DNA of 11,632 nucleotides from CAIWHR01 sp040006895 (GCA_040006895.1 JBDTWB010000130.1:1-11632), one strand, 5' to 3'. Shown: positions 1-6,987, counted from the stretch's first letter. Translations and numbers: made by a program. The notes: a model not told the origin generated them from the sequence alone.

Positions 1-181
1 TGCGCGCGCTGGCGATGCCCACGGCACCGTAGCCGGCAGCCTGGATCGCCAGCGCCGGGGAGCGGGAATCGTCGGTCTTGATTTCTTGCAGGCAGACGAT
101 GTCGGGCTGCGTTTCGTCCAGTCAATCGAGGAGTTGCGGCAACCGCCCGTTGACGTTGTAGGTCGCGACCTTGAGGGTCAT
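1..181 (-). pseudogene. Exonuclease III (XthA-like) 5' part, broken by an in-frame TGA
   Basis: Read on the minus strand from the ATG at 181, the peptide begins MTLKVATYNVNGRLPQLLD and then meets TGA at codon 20 (122-124). The same frame stays open for 40 more codons to the window edge and gives LDETQPDIVCLQEIKTDD and AGYGAV. These match the N-terminus of the exonuclease III/AP endonuclease family: the T-x-N-V-N start and the metal-binding Glu of LQE-x-K. In the family the stop position is normally Trp, so TGG to TGA is the likely change. Compared with the remembered family pattern, about three residues are also missing between NVNG and RLP, and roughly eight near codon 55, where the GQK-x-YNGVAIL segment is expected. 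No ribosome binding site is visible before the ATG, which lies 18 nt after the upstream regulator's stop. The rest of the gene is off the window. A single-base sequence error could explain the stop but not the missing segments. Confidence 0.75.
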
Positions 182-199
182 GCGCACGGGGGGCGCACG

Positions 200-739
200 T
201 CAGTTGCCGTCGTCGAGGTCGCGCGCGCCGAGTTCGATGTCGACCATCATCTCGTTGGCGAGCGCCTCCAGGGCGCCCTGCAACGCGTCGCTCGTGACGC
301 CCACGGGTACGGCCAGCAGCGCCTTCACCTTGAACAGGCGCTCGCCCGACATGGCGGCGCTCGCCACGTGGGTATGGAGTTCATCGATGCTCACGTCGAG
401 CCGAGCGAGGCTTCCGGAAAGATCGCGCACGATGCCGGGGCGGTCGTGGCCCACGGCCTCGAGACGCACGCTGCGTCGCCTGCCAGGAGCGCGAGGCACG
501 GCGCTGACGGCAATGACGATCCGCAGGCCCGTGGCTTCGAGAGCCTGCAGCGCATCGGCGAGGGCTTGCGCCTTGTCGTCCGCGACCTCGAAATGGACCA
601 TGCCGGCGAACTGCCCGGCAAGGCTCGCCATCCGACTCCCGGCCCAGTTGGCACCGAAGCGCTGGGCGACGTCGGAAACCGCGTTGACGATGCCGGGGCG
701 ATCGCCGCCGATGGCCGTGATCACGAGGGATGTCGTCAT
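200..739 (-). CDS. GcvR-like regulatory protein with two ACT domains
   Basis: This 179-residue protein has two ACT domains, at about residues 4-80 and 90-170. Each opens with a similar ligand-loop motif: GDRPGIV at 12-18 and HDRPGIV at 98-104. This is the layout of the glycine cleavage system transcriptional repressor GcvR and related double-ACT proteins, which sense amino acids (glycine in GcvR) and act through a partner such as GcvA rather than binding DNA themselves. No DNA-binding motif is visible here. The start is well supported: AAGGA sits 5 nt upstream of the ATG. The gene follows the GGT-family gene by 79 nt on the same strand and precedes the exonuclease III remnant by 18 nt. No glycine cleavage genes are in the window, so the true target is unknown. 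Double-ACT family membership is confident; the GcvR role is an inference. Confidence 0.85.
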   Translation of the reverse strand: MTTSLVITAIGGDRPGIVNAVSDVAQRFGANWAGSRMASLAGQFAGMVHFEVADDKAQALADALQALEATGLRIVIAVSAVPRAPGRRRSVRLEAVGHDRPGIVRDLSGSLARLDVSIDELHTHVASAAMSGERLFKVKALLAVPVGVTSDALQGALEALANEMMVDIELGARDLDDGN

Positions 740-744
740 GGAAG

Positions 745-749
745 TCCTT
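745..749 (-). promoter_or_regulatory. Ribosome binding site of the GcvR-like gene
   Basis: AAGGA on the minus strand lies 5 nt before the ATG at 739. It is one of the few clear Shine-Dalgarno sequences in the window and fixes the start of the double-ACT protein. Confidence 0.6.
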
Positions 750-772
750 CAGGAGAGGCCGTCGTGGCGGTG

Positions 773-778
773 ATCATA
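773..778 (-). promoter_or_regulatory. Possible -10 element for the GcvR-like gene
   Basis: TATGAT on the minus strand matches the sigma-70 -10 consensus at five of six bases and lies 33 nt before the start codon. No convincing -35 hexamer is found 16-18 nt further upstream, so the call is weak. If real, the gene has its own promoter in the 79-nt gap after the GGT-family gene. Confidence 0.25.
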
Positions 779-818
779 GGCCCCGTGGGGACATGCGACG
801 CCCGACATGCATCGGCCC

Positions 819-2417
819 TCAGGCCTGGCGCGCGGCCTCGCTCACGGCATCACCCCATGGCGACATGATCTCGGTGCAGCCCATGTTCATGCCGCCCTCG
901 CGCAGCACGCCTGCGGGACAGGCGAAAGCGTAAGGGAACACGGTGCGCGGTGCCGTCACCGTCGGGAAGGCAGCCTCCAGCGCGGCGATCACGTCCGCGG
1001 GCAGCGTACGGTCGGCGATGAGCACGTCCCCTCCGCTCAGGTCGATGCGGGGCTGGTGGAAGGCGTCTTCCAGCGACAGGCCATGGTCGATCATGAACGC
1101 GGCGATCTGCAGGACCGTGCCGATGATCTTGCGCCCCCCCGACGCGCCAAGCGCGAACCGCCGGCCATCGTCGAGGGTCGCCACGACCGGGCAATAGTTC
1201 GCAAGACCCCGCTTGCCCGGCCCCAGGGAATTGGGCTTGCCAGGCTCCGGGTCGAAGTACATGACCCCGTTGTTCAGCAAGATGCCGAGTTGGGGCGATA
1301 CCACGCGCGAGCCGAAGATCGAGAGCAGGGTCTGGGTGACCGCGCAAAGGTTGCCATGGCGATCGACGATGCTGAAATGGGTGGTGCAGGTTGGCGCTCG
1401 GGTGTCGCGGGCTGCCGCAGTATCGGCACCCATCGTCTCGAACCGGCTGCGAAACGCAGCGTCCAGTGCGCGGGCGTAGGCGACGTAGCTCGCGGCGGGT
1501 GGCGCACCGCACCGTGGCTCGAGGGTCGCGGCGAGGTTGTCGAGGCAGCGGGCGAGGGTCGGGCCGCCGGTGAGACCCGGCGCCACGTACACCGTCGCGT
1601 CGCGGTAGCGCACGGGGCGTGCGTCCACGATCTCCGCCCGATACTCGGCGAGGTCGGCTGGCGACAGGCACCCTCCCTTGGCGCGCACGTCGCCCGCCAG
1701 GGCCTGCGCGATGTCGCCGCGATAGAAATCGTCCGCGCCTGCGAGCGCGAGTCGCCGCAAGGTCGCCGCATGCGCCCGCTGGTCGAGTCGGCGGTCGGTC
1801 AGGGCTGTCCAGTTGCCGAGGATCGGCCAACGGCCTTCGTCGAGAAACATCGCCGCGGCGTCGGGATCATTCGCCAGGACGCGGACGTTGGAGGCCATCA
1901 TCAGTCCGGCGTACCAGTCGACCTGCAGGCCACGCTCGGCCAGTGCGATCGCGTCGCCGAAGAGATCGCGCCACGGCAACCGGCCAAATCTCGCGTGCGC
2001 GAGGCCCATGCCGGCGACCACACCAGGCACGGCCACGGCGGTCGCGCCCTGGACGTTGCGATCGCCCTCCACCGCCGCCCAGGGAAAGAGGTCCGATGCC
2101 TTGCCGGTGCCGCTCAACGGATAGTTCGCGGGGTCGAGCGCGCGTGGCGAGCGCATGCCGTAATCGATGGTATACGCGCGCTGCTCCGCCTCGCGCCACA
2201 GGGTCATCGCCCCGCCGGCCGCGGGCCCGCTCATCCACGGCTCGACGACCCCGATCGCGAATGACGTCGCCACAGCGGCGTCGATCGCGTCGCCACCCGC
2301 TTCGAGCACCGCGACCCCGGCTTCGGCAGCCCGGCGATGCTGCGCAGCCACGACACCGCCCGCACCCCGGACCACGGCTTTGCGTACCACCTGCGAGCGC
2401 GAGAAATTGTCATCCAT
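819..2417 (-). CDS. Gamma-glutamyltransferase family Ntn-hydrolase, non-canonical
   Basis: This 532-residue protein has the gamma-glutamyltransferase fold signature. The N-terminal part contains AGGDAIDAAVA (40-50) and the pattern VVEPWMSGP (57-65). The small-subunit start is TTHFSIVDRHGN (345-356), where Thr345 is the expected self-cleavage site and nucleophile. GASGG (424-428) matches the family's GSPGG loop. Several substrate residues differ. The LSSMSP segment that carries the two substrate serines of E. coli GGT reads LANYCP (405-410), and the usual DFREMAP carboxylate-binding stretch reads DYGMRSP (85-91). It may therefore cleave another gamma-glutamyl compound or amide rather than glutathione. 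No signal peptide is visible at the chosen start, so a cytoplasmic location is likely, unlike classical periplasmic GGT. The start at MDDNFSRSQ was chosen because the frame upstream is Arg-rich and runs into the GNAT gene. The stop is TGA. Confidence 0.88.
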   Translation of the reverse strand: MDDNFSRSQVVRKAVVRGAGGVVAAQHRRAAEAGVAVLEAGGDAIDAAVATSFAIGVVEPWMSGPAAGGAMTLWREAEQRAYTIDYGMRSPRALDPANYPLSGTGKASDLFPWAAVEGDRNVQGATAVAVPGVVAGMGLAHARFGRLPWRDLFGDAIALAERGLQVDWYAGLMMASNVRVLANDPDAAAMFLDEGRWPILGNWTALTDRRLDQRAHAATLRRLALAGADDFYRGDIAQALAGDVRAKGGCLSPADLAEYRAEIVDARPVRYRDATVYVAPGLTGGPTLARCLDNLAATLEPRCGAPPAASYVAYARALDAAFRSRFETMGADTAAARDTRAPTCTTHFSIVDRHGNLCAVTQTLLSIFGSRVVSPQLGILLNNGVMYFDPEPGKPNSLGPGKRGLANYCPVVATLDDGRRFALGASGGRKIIGTVLQIAAFMIDHGLSLEDAFHQPRIDLSGGDVLIADRTLPADVIAALEAAFPTVTAPRTVFPYAFACPAGVLREGGMNMGCTEIMSPWGDAVSEAARQA

Positions 2418-2469
2418 GGCGGCCTGCGGACGATGGTACCAAAGCGCCCGCCCGCCTGCGCGGATTGCG

Positions 2470-2501
2470 CTTGCCGACGGCTGCCTGCGCCAGTCGGCAA
2501 G
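2470..2501. repeat. Perfect 9-bp inverted repeat upstream of the GGT-family gene
   Basis: CTTGCCGAC (2470-2478) and GTCGGCAAG (2493-2501) are exact reverse complements separated by 14 nt. The element lies 52 nt before the GGT-family start codon, in the 197-nt gap after the GNAT gene. No T-run follows on either strand, so it is not a standard intrinsic terminator. It could be an operator or an RNA hairpin in the leader. Confidence 0.45.
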
Positions 2502-2581
2502 GCCCACCCGGGTGGTGCGAACGACCACGCGCCACCGGCGGCTGTCGGGTGAGGAGGCCCCGCGATGGCATCGGCCCCCGT

Positions 2582-2598
2582 CCGGCTCGCCAAGCCGG
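2582..2598 (-). terminator. Hairpin just after the GNAT gene
   Basis: CCGGCT and AGCCGG form a perfect 6-bp stem with a 5-nt loop, beginning 16 nt beyond the GNAT stop codon. The position suits transcription termination, but no U-tract follows on the minus strand, so it may only protect the 3' end or do nothing. Confidence 0.3.
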
Positions 2599-2614
2599 AG
2601 GCGTGGGCGCAGGC

Positions 2615-3259
2615 TTACGCGGCGTGGGGCGGCGCATCGGCGATCGCGACCGCACCGGACCACGGGCCGGCGAACTGCGCCCACAACGCGGCCTGGGATT
2701 TCAAGCCGAAGTCATACCAGCCAAGCTGATCGCTCACGAGCTCCCCGGCCAGCACCTCGGCGTCGGGACGCGGCAGCAGCAACGCGCCGTCACTTTCGCC
2801 GGCGGCACCGCGGACCTGCATGCCCGCCCGGCGGGCAAGGTGCATCATGACGGCATTCTCGGTCAGGCAGTGCACCACCAGCCGTTCGGCACCGCGGCTG
2901 CGAGCGTGGGCCGTCGCGCGGCCGAGGAGCGCACTGCCGATGCCACGCCGGCGTGCGTCAGGCGTGACCGACAGGCCGAGCTCCGCGCCGCTCTGGTCGA
3001 AGGCGACGTGGGCCATCCCGAGCAGGCGGAGCTTGGCATCGCGTACGCCGAAGACGGCGTCACGACCAAACGCTATGCGCTCGACGTAGCTCGCGATGCC
3101 GAGGTCGGACAGCATCGCGCCGAAGCGCAGATGCCGGTCCGTCGAGCCAAGCGCCAGGAGGTGCTGCGTGATCGCCGCGCGGTCCCTGGACCCCAGGCGC
3201 TGGATGGGGAGGTGCGCCGCGCCCACCTGCGACTGCGGCGCGTCGATGACCGGGTTCAT
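2615..3259 (-). CDS. GNAT family N-acetyltransferase
   Basis: This 214-residue protein carries the acetyl-CoA binding signature of GNAT enzymes: LGLSVTPDARRRGIGSALL at 94-112, with the R-R-R-G-I-G pyrophosphate loop at 103-108. The second helix-strand region, LVVHCLTENAVMMHLARRAGM, spans about 127-147. The N-terminal stretch STDRHLRFGAML (39-50) is typical of a GNAT subgroup common in proteobacteria and resembling the acetyltransferase part of protein acetyltransferases. The acceptor substrate cannot be told from sequence. The start codon overlaps the stop of the upstream membrane-protein gene as ATGA (3256-3259), so the two are probably translationally coupled and co-transcribed. The C-terminal 40 residues beyond the core (FGLKSQAALWAQF and onward) have no recognised motif. 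The family call is firm. Confidence 0.9.
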   Translation of the reverse strand: MNPVIDAPQSQVGAAHLPIQRLGSRDRAAITQHLLALGSTDRHLRFGAMLSDLGIASYVERIAFGRDAVFGVRDAKLRLLGMAHVAFDQSGAELGLSVTPDARRRGIGSALLGRATAHARSRGAERLVVHCLTENAVMMHLARRAGMQVRGAAGESDGALLLPRPDAEVLAGELVSDQLGWYDFGLKSQAALWAQFAGPWSGAVAIADAPPHAA

Positions 3260-3630
3260 CCGACGGCTCCCGACACGCCGACGCGGGCCGCCGTGCCCTG
3301 CATCGCACCTCGATGAAGATCCTGCAGGCGCTGCGCGCCACCTTTAACAGGCACGGCAAGCGCGCCGGGCCGCGGCTCCACGCGCCGCGCAACCCCACGA
3401 CCGGCCTGCACCACTCCCCGGTGCCATGCCAATCCGCCAAGCGCGCACGCACCCGCCGCGATGCCGAGGCCCACCGCCGTCACGTCATCGGCGGCGAGCA
3501 TCGCCGCGACCCGGCCGGCACCGATACTCGTGCCGATAAAACCCGCATGCAGCCAAAGTCCGGTCACGATGCGGAACCACCACGCGGCCGTCGCGTTCGC
3601 CGCGCTGTCTTGCCTGTCGATGCTCATCAT
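3256..3630 (-). CDS. Small putative membrane protein, coupled to the GNAT gene
   Basis: This unrecognised 124-residue protein starts MMSIDRQDSAANATAAWW. It has two likely membrane segments, at about 17-40 (beginning WWFRIVTGLWLHAGF) and 50-69 (TAVGLGIAAGACALGGLAW). A basic, Gly/Ala-rich C-terminal half follows, with several Arg (RGVARRVEPRPG), probably in the cytoplasm by the positive-inside rule. The start is supported by GGAG placed 7 nt upstream. The ATG is doubled, so translation could begin at 3630 or 3627. Its TGA stop overlaps the GNAT start as ATGA, the main reason to believe the gene is real. A plausible promoter and a 14-bp palindrome lie upstream. The open frame continues upstream to 3924, but that part looks like random Arg/Pro-rich translation. 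No function is assigned. Confidence 0.6.
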   Translation of the reverse strand: MMSIDRQDSAANATAAWWFRIVTGLWLHAGFIGTSIGAGRVAAMLAADDVTAVGLGIAAGACALGGLAWHRGVVQAGRGVARRVEPRPGALAVPVKGGAQRLQDLHRGAMQGTAARVGVSGAVG

Positions 3631-3637
3631 CCTGCTG

Positions 3638-3641
3638 CTCC
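3638..3641 (-). promoter_or_regulatory. Ribosome binding site of the small membrane protein
   Basis: GGAG on the minus strand is separated by 7 nt from the ATG at 3630. It decides the start of the membrane-protein gene within a much longer open frame. Confidence 0.5.
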
Positions 3642-3698
3642 AGAACACGAATGCCCGCGTGCTGCACGCATGCGCGCCTTCCTTGTCCTCCCTGCACC

Positions 3699-3728
3699 AC
3701 TCTAGGCCCGGTCCGTACCCTATGCCAA
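3699..3728 (-). promoter_or_regulatory. Putative sigma-70 promoter of the membrane protein-GNAT unit
   Basis: On the minus strand TTGGCA (3723-3728) matches the -35 consensus at five of six bases. After an 18-bp spacer comes TAGAGT (3699-3704), which matches the -10 consensus at four of six. The predicted start of transcription near 3692 gives a leader of about 60 nt to the ATG at 3630. Together with the ribosome binding site, this supports a two-gene transcript. Confidence 0.4.
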
Positions 3729-3753
3729 TCGCATTTTTGGATGGGGAACATCC

Positions 3754-3767
3754 GTCATCGCGATGAC
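3754..3767. promoter_or_regulatory. Perfect 14-bp palindrome, candidate operator
   Basis: GTCATCGCGATGAC is an exact palindrome with no spacer. It lies 25 bp upstream of the putative -35 element of the membrane protein-GNAT unit and directly abuts a 5-bp inverted repeat with a 5-nt loop (GGATG/CATCC, 3739-3753). It is 163 bp past the stop codon of the AI-2E family gene and has no adjoining T-run downstream, so a dimeric regulator site is more likely than a terminator. Apart from these elements, I see nothing gene-like in the 300-nt stretch 3631-3930. Confidence 0.35.
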
Positions 3768-3930
3768 CGCAGGTGGGCCGACGCCGGGACGCAAGCACGC
3801 CACCGGGCGTCCAACCGGGAGGGCGCGAAGGCGGATGGCGCGCGCACGACGGCGCTTTCATCATCCCCCTGGATCGCGACGATCTGTCCCATCGATGCCT
3901 CTTGCCTCGGGCGCACAGCGTCACCCCGCG

Positions 3931-4956
3931 TCAGACCAGGCCGCGGTCGACGAGCTCGCCCTTCAGGTAGGCGTAGTAAATCGGTGCGGCAATCACCCCG
4001 GGTATTCCGAATACGGACTCGAGCGCCAGCATCGCGATCAGGATCTCCCACGGCCGCGCATGGATGCGGGTGCCGACGATCTTGGCGTTAAGGAAATACT
4101 CGAACTTGTGCACGAGCACCAGAAAACTCAGGGACGCGAGCGCGGCCCCCGGGGAGTGCGCCAGGCTCACCACGACCACCGCGGCATTCGAGACCAGATT
4201 GCCGACGACCGGAACGAGACCGGTGATCAGGGTCACGGCCACCAGTGTCTTGCGAAACGGCAGGCCGACACCGAAGAGCGGCAGGACGGCGTAGAGGTAG
4301 ATCGCCGTGAAGGCCGCATTGATCGCCGCGATCCGCAGTTGTGCGAACACCACCTTCCCGAACGCATCCGAAAAGCGCTCGGCACGCTCGATCAGCGCCA
4401 GCGCGAGGGGGCCATGGGCATGCGCGGGAAGCGCCTGATGGAGCGCTACCATCGCCCCGATCACGAGGCCCACCAGGATGTGCACGAGCGTGCGACCAAC
4501 CTCGGCGCCCATGGTGCGAACTCCCTGCAGGTGATCGCGCAGCGCCACCACCACGCTGTCCTTGACGCCGTCGGGACCCTCCGGTCCGCTGGGGACGTGC
4601 GCCGCCAGCCAGCCTGGCAGGGTGTCGCGCGCGGTTTCGAGGATCTCCGCCATCCTCGCGAGAAGGGCCGGCAGGTGGCCACCATGGCCGTTGAGGAACA
4701 GCACCGCGGCGGCGACGACGCCGGCGATGAGACTGGCGATCACGACCGCAATGAGGGCCACGGCCGCGACCTTGGCGCGCTGCGTATCGACCCTGCTGCT
4801 GGCAGCCGGAGCGAGCCAATGCACGAGCACGTAGACCAGCAATGCCGAGAGCAGTGCGGGCACGAGGTGCATGGCGAGGACGAACACCAGCGCGAGGCCG
4901 GCGAGCAGCCACGCGGCAAGGGTGACGCGGCTAGCGGCGGGAGGATGGGCTTTCAA
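3931..4956 (-). CDS. AI-2E (PerM/YdiK) family membrane transporter
   Basis: This 341-residue integral membrane protein has the AI-2E family layout. Hydrophobic segments occur at about 13-47 (two close segments), 62-88, 152-175, 206-229, 236-265, 272-285 and 303-333. A soluble loop of about 60 residues lies between the third and fourth (90-150). Family motifs include GLVPVVGNLVSN (246-257) and the signature around EYFLNAKIVGTRIHARPWEI (286-305), followed by GIPGVIAAPIYYAYLK. Family members include the AI-2 exporter TqsA and Na+/H+ antiporter-like proteins, so the substrate cannot be given. The likely start is a TTG at 4956: no ATG or GTG lies between it and the upstream in-frame stop, and the first ATG downstream is inside the first membrane helix. 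No ribosome binding site is seen. The gene lies 249 nt after selO on the same strand. Confidence 0.88.
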   Translation of the reverse strand: MKAHPPAASRVTLAAWLLAGLALVFVLAMHLVPALLSALLVYVLVHWLAPAASSRVDTQRAKVAAVALIAVVIASLIAGVVAAAVLFLNGHGGHLPALLARMAEILETARDTLPGWLAAHVPSGPEGPDGVKDSVVVALRDHLQGVRTMGAEVGRTLVHILVGLVIGAMVALHQALPAHAHGPLALALIERAERFSDAFGKVVFAQLRIAAINAAFTAIYLYAVLPLFGVGLPFRKTLVAVTLITGLVPVVGNLVSNAAVVVVSLAHSPGAALASLSFLVLVHKFEYFLNAKIVGTRIHARPWEILIAMLALESVFGIPGVIAAPIYYAYLKGELVDRGLV

Positions 4957-5205
4957 GGTGAGCGTGCGGCTGCGGTCGAAGCGAGCGATGCGAAACGATT
5001 CGCCCGGACTTGATGTCGATGATCAACGCCTCGAGGTGCGCAGCCGTTGCGCGATTCTGGCAGCCACGGCGGTCGCTGACGCATCCGAATCCCAAGCGCC
5101 ACGAGTGTACAGGGTGAGCGCCGGTCGCCGCGCTACGCGAACGGGGTGTCGACCGCGCTCGCGGCCGTCTGCCACCGCGCGGCCTCCGTCACGTGATCGC
5201 AACCG
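4957..5205. other. Intergenic stretch between selO and the AI-2E family gene
   Basis: This 249-nt gap holds no convincing gene, tRNA or terminator. It contains an 8-bp palindrome, TCACGTGA (5189-5196), 9 nt after the selO stop. There is also a weak -10-like TACACT on the minus strand without a matching -35. A short minus-strand frame beginning LIIDIKSGRIVSHRS runs for about 31 codons from a TTG, but nothing supports translation. Confidence 0.4.
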
Positions 5206-6780
5206 CTACGAGCTGCACGAGAGCATGGAGCAACCGGCGCGGTGCCGCGCCCAGTCCGGCCGCCGCCCGGCAAATGCTTCCCGCCCTGGCTGGTCGTCGT
5301 AAGGATGACGCAAGACGTCGAGGAGTTCCGCGATGGCGCTGTAGTCGCCCTGCTCGGCGCGGTCGATGGCCTGCTGGGCGAGATAGTTGCGCAGCACGTA
5401 GCGCGGATTGGCGGCATGCATCGCTGCGCGCCGCACCGCGGGCGGGGCCTCGTCGGCACGTACGCGCGCCGCGTAACGGTCGAGCCACGCCAGGAAGGCG
5501 GCTTCGGACGCTTTCGCCTTCTCCGCATCGTAGAAGGCTTCGGCCACGGGCGCGAGCGCGGGGGCAGCGGGGTCGACGTCGGCGAGACCGCGATAGAAGA
5601 GGGTCATGTCGACCTCGGCGTCGGTGAGTAGCGTCTCCAAGTCCTGTACGAGTCCGAGATCCTCGTCGCGACACACCGCGAGACCGAGCTTCGCGGCGAC
5701 GGTACGGCGTTGTGCCGCGCGAAAAGTTTCGACATAGCGGGCCAGGCCCGCCTGCAACGGCGCAGGATCCGCGAACGCCGGCACCAGTGCGCGCGCGAGC
5801 TGCCCGAGGTTCCAGTACGCGATCTCGGGTTGCCGGCCGAAGCAATAGCGGCGGCCATGGGCATCGGTGGTGTTGGGTGTCCAGTCGGGATCGAAGTCGT
5901 CGATCCAGCCATACGGGCCGTAGTCGATGGTGAGTCCCAGGATCGACATGTTGTCGGTGTTCATCACGCCGTGGACGAAGCCGACCCGTAGCCACTCCGT
6001 CATCAGGCGCGCAGTGCGTTCGCACACCGAGGCGAACCAGCGTGTCCGTGCCGCGTCGTCGACGGTTACGCTACCGCCGTCCGCGAGCCCGACGAAATCG
6101 CGCCGGATCGTGAAGTCGACGAGCTGGCGCAGGAGCGCGGTATCGCCGCGCGCCGCGGGGAGCTCGAAATTGCCGAAGCGGATGAACGAAGGTGCAACCC
6201 GACACACGACGGCGCCGGGCTCGGGACGGGCACGCCCGTCGTAGAACATGTCCCGGACCACCTCCTCCCCGGTTGCTACCAGGGAGAGCGCCCGCGTGGT
6301 GGGCACGCCGAGATGGTGCATCGCCTCGCTGCACAGGAATTCACGCACCGAGGAGCGCAGCACGGCGCGGCCGTCCGCGGTGCGCGAGTACGGCGTGAGA
6401 CCCGCGCCCTTGAGCTGCAGTTCCCAGCGCTCGCCGGCCGCGTTGACGACTTCGCCGAGAGTGATGGCGCGCCCGTCGCCGAGCTGACCCGCCCAGTGGC
6501 CGAACTGATGCCCGCCATAGGCTGCCGCGTACGGTTCCATGCCTGGCAGCAACGCGTTGCCGGCCAGGACGTCGACGAAGGCCGGCGCCGCGACCTCGTC
6601 CGCCGACATGCCGAGCATCGCGGCGACCTCGGGCGACCACGCCACCAGCCGTGGCGCACGCACGGGGGTGGGCAGCACGCGCGAATACAACGCGCCGTGC
6701 ACCTGTCGGCGGCGGGTGTCCTGCTGCGGGTCGCCCGGAAGGTCACGGACGAAGCTGTTGTCGAAGGCGAGTGCGGGCAT
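5206..6780 (-). CDS. selO: Protein adenylyltransferase SelO (YdiU/UPF0061)
   Basis: This 524-residue protein is full length for SelO, a pseudokinase-fold enzyme that transfers AMP from ATP to Ser/Thr/Tyr side chains of proteins and is linked to oxidative-stress responses in E. coli. Visible signatures are GGHQFGHWAGQLGDGRAITLGE (89-110), the kinase-like Lys124 in LQLKGAG, Glu147 in SSVREFLCSE, HGVMNTDNMSI (270-280) with the proposed catalytic Asp276, and the metal-binding Asp286 in TIDYGPYGWIDDFDP. The protein ends SCSS, the conserved C-terminal Cys motif where some eukaryotic homologues carry selenocysteine. The start at MPALAFDNSFVRDLPGD was chosen because it fits the family N-terminus. An upstream in-frame ATG at 6840 would add 20 residues of poor fit. 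No clear ribosome binding site precedes either. The gene diverges from asnS; the stop is TAG. Confidence 0.93.
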   Translation of the reverse strand: MPALAFDNSFVRDLPGDPQQDTRRRQVHGALYSRVLPTPVRAPRLVAWSPEVAAMLGMSADEVAAPAFVDVLAGNALLPGMEPYAAAYGGHQFGHWAGQLGDGRAITLGEVVNAAGERWELQLKGAGLTPYSRTADGRAVLRSSVREFLCSEAMHHLGVPTTRALSLVATGEEVVRDMFYDGRARPEPGAVVCRVAPSFIRFGNFELPAARGDTALLRQLVDFTIRRDFVGLADGGSVTVDDAARTRWFASVCERTARLMTEWLRVGFVHGVMNTDNMSILGLTIDYGPYGWIDDFDPDWTPNTTDAHGRRYCFGRQPEIAYWNLGQLARALVPAFADPAPLQAGLARYVETFRAAQRRTVAAKLGLAVCRDEDLGLVQDLETLLTDAEVDMTLFYRGLADVDPAAPALAPVAEAFYDAEKAKASEAAFLAWLDRYAARVRADEAPPAVRRAAMHAANPRYVLRNYLAQQAIDRAEQGDYSAIAELLDVLRHPYDDQPGREAFAGRRPDWARHRAGCSMLSCSS

Positions 6781-6987
6781 GTTGGCAAGGATGGAAGCAA
6801 CCCGGAGGCGTTTCAAGCAAGCGTCCACGGCGCGGGGCATCGCCTCGGGGCGCCCTCGGACGTTCGAACAACCGAAATCGCTGGACGCCGGCGAAACCCG
6901 GAGCAGACAAGAGACCCCAGGAGCGCGCCATCGTTCCGCGGACCGGCCGCTCCGGAGCCGCAGCGCGGGCCTGCCGTGAACCGCAGC

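Noticed and set aside
122..124. TGA read as tryptophan (genetic code change)
   Set aside because: Several intact genes here use TGA as their terminal codon and TGG for Trp, so the standard code applies.
807..2264. A 485-codon plus-strand open frame opposite the GGT-family gene
   Set aside because: It is an antisense shadow of a gene with clear family motifs; its translation is Arg/Gly/His-rich with no recognisable domain, as GC-rich codon bias produces.
2418..2684. Upstream extension of the GGT-family frame by 89 codons
   Set aside because: It overlaps the end of the GNAT gene, is Arg-rich, and has no family similarity or signal peptide; the ATG at 2417 fits the family N-terminus.
1619..3316. 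A 565-codon plus-strand open frame across the GGT and GNAT genes
   Set aside because: It spans two well-supported minus-strand genes and the gap between them, and its Arg/Pro-rich translation resembles no protein family.
3763..5013. A 416-codon plus-strand open frame opposite the AI-2E family gene
   Set aside because: It is the complement of a clear membrane-protein gene; the charged, His/Glu/Arg-rich translation reflects reversed hydrophobic codons.
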